This document shows, in pieces, positions 15,968-23,456 of a stretch of 26,371 nt of DNA (positions are counted from its first letter, which is position 1; each line of letters begins with the position of its first letter). Source of the DNA: Sphaerochaeta sp. UBA5849. GTDB lineage: Bacteria > Spirochaetota > Spirochaetia > Sphaerochaetales > Sphaerochaetaceae. A model generated the notes under the pieces. It saw nothing but the letters and a program-made list of their open reading frames with translations, was not told the origin of the DNA and did not search any database. The DNA is taken from contig DJGJ01000039.1 of the NCBI GenBank assembly GCA_002432715.1, positions 1-26,371 on the forward strand, read 5' to 3'. The position numbers and the translations under genes were made by a program.

Positions 15968-16666
15968 ATGTTGAAAGAGTTGAAAGAGAGAGTCTGTGAA
16001 GCAAATTTGCTCCTGCAGACACATAAGTTGATCACATTTACCTGGGGCAATGTCTCCGAGGTGGATGAAAACCGTGAATTCATGGTGATCAAGCCGTCAG
16101 GTGTAGCTTACGATGAGCTTACCCCCTCTTCCATGGTGGTCGTTGAGCTGGCTAGTGGCAGACCAGTGGAGGGATCGTACAATCCTTCCAGCGACACCCC
16201 GACCCACCGATACTTGTTCAATCACTTTGAGACGGTAAACGCAGTAGTCCATACCCATAGCAGGTGGGCAACCATATTCGCCCAGGCCGGCCGGGGCATT
16301 CCGGCTTTGGGAACAACCCACGCCGACTATTTTTACGGGGAAATCCCCTGCACCCGTGCCATGACAGCCGAGGAGATCCAAGGTGAGTATGAAATGGAGA
16401 CGGGCAGGGTGATCGTTGAACGCTTTGCCGGCATCGATCCCAAAAGCGTTCCCGCCGTTCTGGTTCAAAGCCATGGTCCCTTCTGTTGGGCAGACTCTGC
16501 ACTGAAGGCTGTAGAGTACGCGGTGGTGCTCGAGGAGGTGGCGATGATGGCCTACCACTCGATGTTGCTCTCCGATGCAAATCAAAAACCGATGGATCAG
16601 CATCTGCTTGACAAGCACTACCTCAGAAAACACGGCGCTCATGCCTATTATGGTCAGAATCGGTAA
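15968..16666 (+). CDS. araD: L-ribulose-5-phosphate 4-epimerase AraD
   Basis: A class II aldolase-fold zinc enzyme that converts L-ribulose 5-phosphate to D-xylulose 5-phosphate, feeding pentoses to the pentose phosphate pathway. The 232 residues align closely with Escherichia coli AraD/UlaF/SgbE: TWGNVS (25-30), KPSGV (42-46), SSDTPTH with D76, the metal ligands H95 and H97, GTTHADYFYG (115-124), a third histidine H169 in QSHGPF, and a C-terminal LDKHYLRKHG. AAGGAG lies eight bases before ATG 15968. It is the first gene of an operon with an isomerase-family gene 14 bases downstream. Substrate could also be an ascorbate-derived pentulose phosphate. Confidence 0.93.
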   Translation: MLKELKERVCEANLLLQTHKLITFTWGNVSEVDENREFMVIKPSGVAYDELTPSSMVVVELASGRPVEGSYNPSSDTPTHRYLFNHFETVNAVVHTHSRWATIFAQAGRGIPALGTTHADYFYGEIPCTRAMTAEEIQGEYEMETGRVIVERFAGIDPKSVPAVLVQSHGPFCWADSALKAVEYAVVLEEVAMMAYHSMLLSDANQKPMDQHLLDKHYLRKHGAHAYYGQNR

Positions 16667-16680
16667 TTAGGAGTCATGCG

Positions 16681-18153
16681 ATGAAGAACATGGAAACGGT
16701 ACGGTTGGGATTGGTTGCGGTCAGCAGGAGCTGCTTTCCCCGTTCATTGTCCGAAAAACGGCGCAAGGCGGTGAAACAGGCTTGCAAGGGGGAGCTGTAT
16801 GAGTGTCAGGTCATTGTAGAGAATGAAATTGACATGCTTAGAGCTCTCAAGGATGTCCAGGACCATGCAGTGAATGCCCTGGTGGTATTTCTCGGGAACT
16901 TTGGGCCTGAAACTCCTGAGACCTTGCTTGCCAGGCATTTTCCCGGTCCGGTGATGTACGTCGCTGCAGCTGAAGGCGACGGGGATTTGCATGACGGCAG
17001 GGGGGATGCCTATTGCGGCATGCTGAATTGCTCATACAACCTGAGTCTTCGCTCCTTGCGTGCCTACATTCCCGAATACCCGGTGGGCAGCGACCGTGAG
17101 GTGGCTGCCATGATCGAATCATTCATCCCGGTCGCCCGTGCCCTGCTCTCGCTGAAAAAGCTGAAGATCATCAGCTTCGGACCCAGGCCCCAGGACTTTT
17201 TGGCCTGCAATGCCCCCATCCAAGGGCTTTTTGACTTGGGTGTGGAGATTGAAGAGAACAGTGAACTTGACCTGCTGGTTGCCTACAACAAGCATGCCGG
17301 CGATCCGAGGATCCCTTCATTGGTGGAAGAGATGCAAAGCCAAATCGGCTCAAGTCCCTACAGCGGGATTCTTGACCGGCTGGCCCAGTATGAGCTGACC
17401 CTGCTCGATTGGGCCGAACAACACAAAGGGGAACGTTCCTATGTAGCCTTTGCCAACAAGTGCTGGCCTGCCTTCCAGACCGAGTTCAAGTTCGTCCCTT
17501 GCTATGTCAACAGCCGCCTGAGCGAGCAGGGCATCCCCGTCAGCTGCGAAGTCGACATCTATGGGGCGCTGAGCGAGTACATTGGTCAGTGCGTCACCGA
17601 CCTTCCTGTGACGTTGCTGGATATCAACAACACGGTTCCCGCTCCGGTATATGAACAACACATCCGCACCAAGCGCTCGTATCGCAATGACGATTTGTTC
17701 ATGGGATTTCACTGTGGGAACACAGCCTGCTCGCTGCTCAAGAATCCCCATATGGGCTACCAGCTCATCATGAAACGGGATCTGGAGCCGGAGTTGAAGC
17801 ACCCGGATATTACCAGGGGAACCATGGAAGGCGATCTCATCAGCGGACCGGTAACCATCTATCGACTGCAATCCAACGCCCGCGGGCAGCTGAAGGCCTA
17901 TATAGCCGAAGGTGAAGTCCTCGACGTCCCCGCTTCCAGTTTCGGCAGTATCGGGATCATAGGGATTGAGGAGATGGCACGGTTCTACCGCTATGTGCTG
18001 TTGGCCAAAGCCTATCCCCACCATGCTGCAGTTGCTTTCCGGCATGCAGGAAAAGCCTTGTTTGAGGTGTTCCGATATCTTGGAATCGAGGATATTGCAT
18101 ACAACCAGAAACCTGGTCACCTCTATAGCAATGAAAATCCCTTCAAGCATTGA
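16681..18153 (+). CDS. L-fucose/L-arabinose isomerase family protein
   Basis: A 490-residue protein of the FucI/AraA-like superfamily, which interconverts aldoses and ketoses using a divalent metal. The family pattern is seen in CEVDIYGALSEYI (about residues 287-299, with a conserved acid), MGFHCGNTACS (341-351) and a C-terminal H-H-A-A-V-AFRHAG segment. It is not a close match to classical AraA or FucI, so the sugar is uncertain. Next to araD an L-arabinose-like aldose to L-ribulose step is the natural guess. AGGAG lies upstream of ATG 16681. No sugar kinase or transporter is adjacent, so the pathway is incomplete here. The stop codon sits in the loop of a perfect hairpin. Confidence 0.82.
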   Translation: MKNMETVRLGLVAVSRSCFPRSLSEKRRKAVKQACKGELYECQVIVENEIDMLRALKDVQDHAVNALVVFLGNFGPETPETLLARHFPGPVMYVAAAEGDGDLHDGRGDAYCGMLNCSYNLSLRSLRAYIPEYPVGSDREVAAMIESFIPVARALLSLKKLKIISFGPRPQDFLACNAPIQGLFDLGVEIEENSELDLLVAYNKHAGDPRIPSLVEEMQSQIGSSPYSGILDRLAQYELTLLDWAEQHKGERSYVAFANKCWPAFQTEFKFVPCYVNSRLSEQGIPVSCEVDIYGALSEYIGQCVTDLPVTLLDINNTVPAPVYEQHIRTKRSYRNDDLFMGFHCGNTACSLLKNPHMGYQLIMKRDLEPELKHPDITRGTMEGDLISGPVTIYRLQSNARGQLKAYIAEGEVLDVPASSFGSIGIIGIEEMARFYRYVLLAKAYPHHAAVAFRHAGKALFEVFRYLGIEDIAYNQKPGHLYSNENPFKH

Positions 18154-18163
18154 GCTTGAAGGG
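18139..18163. terminator. Bidirectional hairpin overlapping the isomerase stop codon
   Basis: Perfect 10-bp arms CCCTTCAAGC (18139-18148) and GCTTGAAGGG (18154-18163) around ATTGA, which holds the TGA stop (18151-18153). Read leftward the stem is followed by ATTTTC, so it best serves as terminator of the leftward gene ending at 18177. Confidence 0.6.
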
Positions 18164-18176
18164 ACGTAGATGCCGT

Positions 18177-19079
18177 CTAGATCCAGGAGTTCCTCAAGGT
18201 CTCAATTTCCTTGAGTTCCTTGGTGTCGGTTGCCCTGATCGGCTTGAACACCTTGGCCTTCTCCAGAACGTAGGAGAGCACCATCACCGCCTCTTGGCGG
18301 TCGCTCATCTGCGTCAGGTTGACCGATGAGTAGAATGGTTTGGTCGCCCCTCCGTCCTTGGCTTCGTAATAGCGGTATTTCTCCAGATTGGTGGAGGCTT
18401 TCTGCCAATCCCTTTGCATTTTGGAAAGCTCCTTGGCACGTTTGGAAGCACTCCAGTTTCGTGCGTACAACTCCTCGGCAAGCTTCTTGTAGTGTCCGGG
18501 ATACAGCAGATGGGAGGGAATGGTGTCCATTGCCATGCGCATGTAGCTTATCGCCCACTCCTTGTTCCCGAAGGAGATCACCCCACCGGGCAATTCATCG
18601 TACAGGCTTGAGAGCACATACCATGTCTCGCTCGAATCGAGGGTTTTGAAGTCGTTTACGATGACCGTAAGATCCTCGAGCATGCCTTTTGCTTTTCCCA
18701 ATGCGTTCAGTGGTCCCTTCGTCTGTCCCCAGCGACCGACGTTTGATGCCTTCCAGAGGTAGCCAAAGGGGGAGGGGTGCTTCTCTATGGCCGAGAGGGC
18801 ATAGGTCTCGCCTTTTTCGTACAGGGAAAAACGTCCCGCCTTGTCCTCTTTGTCAAGGTCGTCTCCCAGGGAGACCATGACCCGGGCAAGTCTCCACAGG
18901 ATCTCTGATTCCTCTTCGGCGTTTGCAGCCCTGCCCAGCTGGGCGAGCAGTTCCTGCTCTGCTTCGCTGAAAGCATCCCTGTCGTAGAGCGCATCCGCCT
19001 CCGTCACCGTAATTGCTGAAAATGCCGGACTGCAGGCCAAGAGGAGAGCAATCAGGACCGCCCATCGCTTCAATTTCAT
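18177..19079 (-). CDS. Exported helical-repeat (TPR/RMD-like) protein
   Basis: A 300-residue protein with a basic start and hydrophobic core (MKLKRWAVLIALLLACSPAF). Signal peptidase I could cut after AFS (residue 21). Alternatively LLLAC resembles a relaxed spirochaetal lipobox, making Cys16 a lipidated residue. The rest is helical, with repeat-like units (ALYDRDAFSEAEQELLAQL; ILWRLARVMVSLG; GETYALSAIEKHPSPFGYLWKA). The LWRLAR and YLWKASNVGRWG parts recall the RMD/TPR-like family of periplasmic or lipoprotein repeats. No enzyme motif is seen; function is unknown. AAGGAGG lies before the start. It follows the aldehyde dehydrogenase after 18 bases and is probably cotranscribed. Confidence 0.75.
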   Translation of the reverse strand: MKLKRWAVLIALLLACSPAFSAITVTEADALYDRDAFSEAEQELLAQLGRAANAEEESEILWRLARVMVSLGDDLDKEDKAGRFSLYEKGETYALSAIEKHPSPFGYLWKASNVGRWGQTKGPLNALGKAKGMLEDLTVIVNDFKTLDSSETWYVLSSLYDELPGGVISFGNKEWAISYMRMAMDTIPSHLLYPGHYKKLAEELYARNWSASKRAKELSKMQRDWQKASTNLEKYRYYEAKDGGATKPFYSSVNLTQMSDRQEAVMVLSYVLEKAKVFKPIRATDTKELKEIETLRNSWI

Positions 19080-19097
19080 AGAACCTCCTTGTGTACG

Positions 19098-20468
19098 TTA
19101 GGAAAAGAGTCGTTTGATCAAAGAAAGCTTGCCGCGATACGGGGCATACCGCAGCTTCACCTCAAGCCATGTTTTGCTTTCAAGCATGCTTTTTGTGTGG
19201 CTGAAGGTTTTGAAACCTTCCCGGCCATGATAGGCTCCCATGCCGCTGTTTCCCACTCCTCCGAAGGGAAGGGCTGTATTGGAAAGATGCATGACTACAT
19301 CGTTGATGCATCCGCCTCCGAAACTCAGCGAGGTGAGGACCTGGTTCTTATGCTCCTTGTTGGTTGTGAAGCAGTACAGAGCGAGCGGATGTTCGCGCTT
19401 CTGGACAAAGTCGAGCGCCTGCTCGAACGTGTCGTAGGCGACCAAGGGAAGGATGGGGCCGAAAATCTCCTCCTGCATCAAGGGAGAATCCAGGCGGGGA
19501 TCGGTGATGATGGTGGGTGCGATGCGTCGAGTTTTCGGATCGATCTGTCCGCCCCAGGCGAGCGTCCCATACTCAAAGAGTCCGATCAGGCGGGAAAAGT
19601 GCTTCTCATTGATGATGTTTCCCAAATCACTGCAGTGCAAAGGATCGGATCCGAACATGGCTGTGATGGCGATTTTCATCTGTTCAAGCAGTGCATTGTG
19701 GACTTTTCGGTCGACGAGGACATAATCGGGAGCCACACAGGTCTGCCCTGCGTTCAGACACTTGCCCCATATGATTCTTCGTGCAGCCAAACCGATATCG
19801 GCATCAGAAGCGACAATGACCGGGCTCTTGCCTCCGAGCTCCAAGGTGACCGGGGTTATATGCCTTGCAGCGCTTTCCATCACGAATTTCCCAACCTGCG
19901 GGCTGCCGGTGAAAAAAATATGGTCATATCGATGCTTCAAGAGCTCCTGATTCATCTCCGCCCCCCCCTGAAAGGTGGCGACATGGTTGCTGTAGAAGAG
20001 TTTGGAAAGCATCTCCTCGATTACAAGCGCTGTATGACTGCTGTACCTGGAGGGTTTGAGTATGACACAATTGCCGGCTGCAATCGCACTGATCAGAGGG
20101 ACGATGGTAAGTTGGAACGGATAGTTCCACGGGCTCATGATCAAAACAATGCCCAGCGGCTGTGCAATGGTGTAGGATTTTGAGGGGAAGGAGAGCAGGC
20201 TGGATCTGACTCGTTGTTTTGCCGCCCATGCATCCAGATGCTTCAGATGCTCGTCCAGTTCTGTATACACGATGCCCAATTCGGAAGCGAACCCCTCAAA
20301 GTCAGTTTTTCCCAAGTCTTCATACAAGGCATTGAGAATCTGTTTTTCATATGAACGGATGCCGTCCTTCAATTTTTTGAGTTGTTCTTTTCTCCAAGCG
20401 ATGCTCAGCGTATTTCCGTTTTGGAAAAACGCCTGCATCTCGCTCAGGCAAAGCTCGATTTCATTCAT
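19098..20468 (-). CDS. Aldehyde dehydrogenase, ALDH3-like
   Basis: An NAD(P)-dependent aldehyde dehydrogenase of 456 residues, the short form typical of class 3 (fatty or aromatic aldehyde) enzymes. Seen are SPWNYPF (112-118), LKPSRYS (137-143), FFTGSPQVGK (185-194), the general base E210 in LELGGKSP, catalytic C244 in AGQTC, and QEEIFGPILP. The C-terminus LRYAPYRGKLSLIKRLF ends in a basic amphipathic tail as in membrane-associated ALDH3s. A run of eight Gs forms the ribosome site just before ATG 20466-20468, and a second run of eight Gs lies in codons 167-170, before both catalytic residues. It lies 44 bases after the M42 gene and 18 before the exported protein. Confidence 0.93.
   Translation of the reverse strand: MNEIELCLSEMQAFFQNGNTLSIAWRKEQLKKLKDGIRSYEKQILNALYEDLGKTDFEGFASELGIVYTELDEHLKHLDAWAAKQRVRSSLLSFPSKSYTIAQPLGIVLIMSPWNYPFQLTIVPLISAIAAGNCVILKPSRYSSHTALVIEEMLSKLFYSNHVATFQGGAEMNQELLKHRYDHIFFTGSPQVGKFVMESAARHITPVTLELGGKSPVIVASDADIGLAARRIIWGKCLNAGQTCVAPDYVLVDRKVHNALLEQMKIAITAMFGSDPLHCSDLGNIINEKHFSRLIGLFEYGTLAWGGQIDPKTRRIAPTIITDPRLDSPLMQEEIFGPILPLVAYDTFEQALDFVQKREHPLALYCFTTNKEHKNQVLTSLSFGGGCINDVVMHLSNTALPFGGVGNSGMGAYHGREGFKTFSHTKSMLESKTWLEVKLRYAPYRGKLSLIKRLFS
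19961..19968 (-). repeat. G8 homopolymer inside the aldehyde dehydrogenase gene
   Basis: Eight consecutive Gs on the coding strand span codons for Gln167 to Ala170. Loss or gain of one base would shift the frame before catalytic E210 and C244. Confidence 0.9.
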
Positions 20469-20471
20469 GCT

Positions 20472-20479
20472 CCCCCCCC
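20472..20479 (-). repeat. G8 homopolymer at the ribosome site of aldehyde dehydrogenase
   Basis: Eight Gs followed by AGC-ATG form the Shine-Dalgarno region. Length changes would alter spacing or strength of the site. Confidence 0.9.
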
Positions 20480-20512
20480 TTCAGCCAGTATGACACCCAG
20501 AGTATGGATTTG

Positions 20513-21577
20513 TCAAAATGTTGCGATGGTTTGTGCGTTCAATTCCCTCAGCACGGCCTCTGCCAGCCTGACCGAGTTCTGTACGTCATCCAGGCTGCTC
20601 ACCCCCCAATGGGTGTGGGCATAGCGTACCGGGATGCCGATTACAATGGTGGGAATGCCTTGCTCCGACAAATGAAGAGCGGATGCATTGGTGGCCCCTC
20701 CGCTTCGAACCCCTTTTTGCACCGGTATGTCAAACTTTTTGGCGATGTCCAGTGCAAACTTCTGGAAACGGGGATTGGTTATCATTTTTGAATCGATGAA
20801 CCTGAGCATGGGACCTTTGCCCACGATTGTCTGTTGCTGGTAGGCGGGCAGGAAGGTGTCGTCGGCGGGGCTTCCTTCGAAGCAAATGGCAACATCGGGC
20901 TTGATTTTCCGGGCGGTCAGCTGGGCCCCCCTGCAACCGACTTCCTCCTGACTGGCAAAGGCGGCAACGAGATTGACTGCAAGGCTCTTGCCGTGCAAGG
21001 ACTCAAGTACATCGATGATGGTGGTGCAACCCAGTCTGCAATCGAAAGCTTTTCCGAATAACAACTTGGTGTTTTCTTGATGGATGCATGTCGCTTCCGG
21101 GATGACGGGGCTTGCAACATCAACGCCGAGGCTCAGGACTTGTTCGATGCTGGAGGCCCCGATGTCGATATACATGGATGCAATGTCGGGTGCACTCTTA
21201 CGCTCCGCTTCGCTCTGGTAGTGCGGGGGTTTGGAACCTACGATGCCGGGTATGGTCTTCCCGGTGGATGTTTGCACCCTGACCAGGTGGGCCGGAACAT
21301 TGGAAGGGACCCAGCCGCCGATGGGGATGAATTCCAGCATGCCGTCGGCTCTGATGCATTTGACCATGAAGCCTACCTCATCGGTATGGGCATCCAGCAA
21401 AACCACTGGTTTGTCCTTCTGGTTTCCGGTTCTATGGAGGTAGAGGTTTCTCAGACAATCCTCGTCAAACCGCCCGAATGCGCCTGCTTCTTCGCGTATT
21501 GCCTGGACTACCTCATCCTCAAAGCCGCTGATGCCGTTGGCATCACAAATTCTCTGTATTCTGGAAAGTTGACTCAT
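20513..21577 (-). CDS. M42-family metallo-aminopeptidase
   Basis: A cytoplasmic two-metal aminopeptidase (FrvX/PepA-like, glutamyl or leucyl type) that trims peptides, usually as a dodecamer. The 354 residues include AHTDEVGF with H64 and D66, bridging D179 in AFDCRLGC, catalytic E211 and ligand E212 in SQEEVG, a later FEGS metal site, and a final histidine in RYAHTHWG. The usual length is about 340-360. In many members the third motif reads LDDR; here it is FDCR, a minor variation. GAGGAG precedes ATG 21575-21577. It is first in a likely three-gene leftward operon, divergent from the fluoride-controlled antiporter. Confidence 0.92.
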   Translation of the reverse strand: MSQLSRIQRICDANGISGFEDEVVQAIREEAGAFGRFDEDCLRNLYLHRTGNQKDKPVVLLDAHTDEVGFMVKCIRADGMLEFIPIGGWVPSNVPAHLVRVQTSTGKTIPGIVGSKPPHYQSEAERKSAPDIASMYIDIGASSIEQVLSLGVDVASPVIPEATCIHQENTKLLFGKAFDCRLGCTTIIDVLESLHGKSLAVNLVAAFASQEEVGCRGAQLTARKIKPDVAICFEGSPADDTFLPAYQQQTIVGKGPMLRFIDSKMITNPRFQKFALDIAKKFDIPVQKGVRSGGATNASALHLSEQGIPTIVIGIPVRYAHTHWGVSSLDDVQNSVRLAEAVLRELNAQTIATF

Positions 21578-21595
21578 TACGCACTCCTCTTACGC

Positions 21596-21609
21596 TGGAT
21601 AATTATCCA
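21596..21609. promoter_or_regulatory. 14-bp perfect palindrome, candidate operator of the M42 gene
   Basis: TGGATAATTATCCA is its own reverse complement and lies 19 bases before the M42 start. It covers a leftward GATAAT (5/6 to -10) that has TGTACA 16 bases upstream. The GATAAT/ATTATC half-sites recall Fur-type boxes, but this is only a resemblance. Confidence 0.5.
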
Positions 21610-21635
21610 TAGATTGAAACTCTTGTACACCCGCC

Positions 21636-21664
21636 TTGACTGTCGGGATACAACTTTCTAGAAT
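21636..21664 (+). promoter_or_regulatory. Promoter of the antiporter with fluoride riboswitch
   Basis: TTGACT (21636-21641, 5/6), 17-base spacer, TAGAAT (21659-21664, 5/6). Transcription would start near 21671, exactly where the riboswitch fold begins. Confidence 0.75.
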
Positions 21665-21670
21665 TTGAGA

Positions 21671-21733
21671 CGGCGATGGGGTTCGCCTTCGTAACGAAAA
21701 CCGCAGGGCTTTGCAAGCTGCTGATAACTCCTG
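21671..21733 (+). ncRNA. Fluoride riboswitch (crcB motif)
   Basis: The leader begins GGCGATGGGGTTCGCC (21672-21687), the defining 5' element of fluoride riboswitches, with GGCG pairing CGCC as the pseudoknot-forming loop region. AACCGC-like sequence follows, then a hairpin (GCAG 21703-21706 with CTGC 21718-21721, inner GCTT/AAGC), and the conserved 3' element TGATAACTCCT, whose AACTCC pairs GGGGTT (with G-U). There is no T run after it, so control is probably translational. The freed ACTCC segment could pair with the GGAGGT ribosome site at 21753-21758 when no fluoride is bound. The consensus match is strong by eye; a covariance search against Rfam RF01734 would confirm it. Confidence 0.88.
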
Positions 21734-21762
21734 TGATACATCCATTCTCTGTGGAGGTTTGT

Positions 21763-23028
21763 ATGGCATTCAGCCTTGCCGCCGTGGTTTTGTTGTGTCT
21801 GGTTTTGGATTGGATCCTGTCCAAGGCACGTATTCCCTCACTCATCGGCATGCTCTTGGTGGGCGTGCTTTTCGGACCGGCTGTTTTGAACCTGCTGGAT
21901 CCTTCCCTGCTTGCCGTGGGCTCTGATTTGCGGATGATCGCCTTGATTGTCATCCTGCTTCGCTCGGGATTGGAGCTTTCACGGGAGAGCCTGCATACAG
22001 TAGGGTTCCAGGCCATTCTCCTTTCTTTCCTGCCGGCTCTATTTGAAACACTCACCGTGATGCTCGTCGCTCCCAAGCTGCTTGGCCTTTCTGTATTGGA
22101 GAGTGCCCTGCTGGGCTGTGTGCTTGGCGCAGTTTCCCCCGCAGTCGTGGTACCGATGATGGTCGATCTCATTCAGGAAAAGCGTGGTACGCAGAAGGGT
22201 ATACCCACCCTCGTGCTCGCCGGTGCAAGCATGGATGATGTTACCGTCATCGTTGCTTTCAGCATTGTGCTTGGTCTGTATGTCGGCGATACCGTGAACC
22301 TGTTGTGGACGGTTGCAGGGATACCCCTTTCAATACTTTTCGGGATAGGCGTCGGCTTGGCGATCGGCCTTGTTTTGATTCGCATTTTTGAGCGGTATAA
22401 TCCCCGTGCAACCAAGCGGGTCCTGGCCATGCTGATGATCTGCATCATCCTGGTGCATCTGGGCGATGTGCTTGAAGCCGTACATGTCCCCTTTGCAGCC
22501 TTGCTTGCCGTCATGGCCATCGGTTTCATCATTCTGGAAAAGCGGGAGCACCTGGCCCATGAGCTTTCGGCAAAGTTGGGGAAAATCTGGATTTTCGCCC
22601 AGATCCTGCTGTTTGCCATTGTGGGCTCCCAGGTGGATTTGGCAGCTGCCAAGGAAGTGGGCCTGCATGGATTCCTCCTGATTCTCATCGCACTCTGCAC
22701 ACGAAGCATCGGAACGTTTCTTTGCACACTTGGAAGTGGCTTCACCGCAAAAGAGAAGGCGTTCATTGTTATTTCCTACCTGCCGAAAGCAACCGTACAG
22801 GCAGCCATCGGCTCCACTCCGCTTGCAGCGATGAGCTTGCATGGCATGCCGACAAGAGCCGGTGAAGTGATTTTGGCAGTAGCGGTGATGAGCATACTCA
22901 TGACAGCACCCTTGGGAGCGATTGCCCTGGACTGGGCCGGCAGGCATTTTTTGACTGTTGACCCACGGCCTACATTCAGCAGCCTGGTTGCAGTGAAGGA
23001 GAGCCTGAACGAGGGAGCTGCAACCTAA
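21763..23028 (+). CDS. Cation/proton antiporter, CPA family, fluoride-responsive
   Basis: A membrane antiporter of 421 residues with about 11-13 hydrophobic segments (Na_H_Exchanger fold). The ion-binding aspartate pair is D158-D159 in LAGASMDDVTVIV; SPAVVVPMM (125-133) and LPKATVQAAIG in the second half are typical. It starts directly with the first membrane segment (MAFSLAAVVLLCLVLDW). I chose ATG 21763 because GGAGG lies five bases upstream; the longer open frame from 21676 runs through the riboswitch. Cation/proton antiporters are among the gene classes known to lie behind fluoride riboswitches. The transported ion is unknown; it may restore pH or ion balance during fluoride stress. Confidence 0.9.
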   Translation: MAFSLAAVVLLCLVLDWILSKARIPSLIGMLLVGVLFGPAVLNLLDPSLLAVGSDLRMIALIVILLRSGLELSRESLHTVGFQAILLSFLPALFETLTVMLVAPKLLGLSVLESALLGCVLGAVSPAVVVPMMVDLIQEKRGTQKGIPTLVLAGASMDDVTVIVAFSIVLGLYVGDTVNLLWTVAGIPLSILFGIGVGLAIGLVLIRIFERYNPRATKRVLAMLMICIILVHLGDVLEAVHVPFAALLAVMAIGFIILEKREHLAHELSAKLGKIWIFAQILLFAIVGSQVDLAAAKEVGLHGFLLILIALCTRSIGTFLCTLGSGFTAKEKAFIVISYLPKATVQAAIGSTPLAAMSLHGMPTRAGEVILAVAVMSILMTAPLGAIALDWAGRHFLTVDPRPTFSSLVAVKESLNEGAAT

Positions 23029-23136
23029 AGCGCTGCGGGTGTGGATACAACAGCCTTGGATTGCAGCCCGGAAGAAGGGTACATACACGGATGGCCGGTA
23101 GCTGATTGGGAGATATGTTGCTATCAATAAACCATC

Positions 23137-23157
23137 CGGTATCTTCTTTGTATACCG
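23137..23157 (+). terminator. Weak hairpin after the antiporter
   Basis: CGGTAT (23137-23142) and ATACCG (23152-23157) form a 6-bp stem with a 9-base loop, followed only by TGTTCT. The rest of 23029-23226 shows no gene or RNA I recognise. Confidence 0.3.
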
Positions 23158-23226
23158 TGTTCTAGCAGAAGTCAAGGGTGAGGCTCCACTTCCTGTTCGA
23201 GAACAAGCAAGACGTGTCGGAGCAAT

Positions 23227-23258
23227 AAAAAAGGGAACCTATCCGGCTACAGGCTCCC
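23227..23258 (-). terminator. Rho-independent terminator of the tRNA operon
   Basis: Read leftward, an 8-bp stem (23251-23258 with 23233-23240, one G-U pair) is followed by six Ts (23232-23227). It lies eight bases past the tRNA-Glu 3' end. Confidence 0.85.
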
Positions 23259-23265
23259 ATTATAG

Positions 23266-23337
23266 CATCTCCTAGGGGAATTGAACCCCTGTTGACGGGA
23301 TGAAAACCCGTTGTCCTAACCACTAGACGAAGGAGAC
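23266..23337 (-). tRNA. tRNA-Glu (UUC)
   Basis: Read leftward, a full cloverleaf: 7-bp acceptor (GTCTCCT with AGGAGAT, a terminal G-U), D-arm TAGTGGTTAGGAC, anticodon stem ACGGG/CCCGT around TTTTCAT with anticodon TTC, and T-arm AGGGG-TTCAATT-CCCCT. The discriminator is G and the CCA end is not encoded. It lies 32 bases after tRNA-Lys and shares its transcript. Confidence 0.96.
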
Positions 23338-23369
23338 AGTACTGCATGTTCCAAAAAACAGAGGCAAGA

Positions 23370-23442
23370 TGAGCCGCACAGGATTCGGACCTGTGACCCA
23401 CGCCTTAAAAGGGCGTTGCTCTACCAACTGAGCTAGCGGCCC
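23370..23442 (-). tRNA. tRNA-Lys (UUU)
   Basis: Read leftward, the cloverleaf has acceptor GGGCCGC with GCGGCTC (one G-U), D-arm GCTCAGTTGGTAGAGC, anticodon stem ACGCC/GGCGT around CTTTTAA with anticodon TTT, variable GGGTC, and T-arm ACAGG-TCCGAAT-CCTGT. The discriminator is A; CCA is not encoded. It is the first gene of the two-tRNA unit. Confidence 0.96.
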
Positions 23443-23456
23443 CTGCAACGTTAAGG

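Noticed and set aside
21603..22172. A 189-codon leftward frame opposite the antiporter and riboswitch
   Set aside because: It is the low-complexity reverse shadow of the antiporter gene, with no ribosome site or family resemblance.
23162..23401. A 79-codon leftward open frame
   Set aside because: It runs through both tRNA genes and the tRNA terminator, and its product resembles no protein family.
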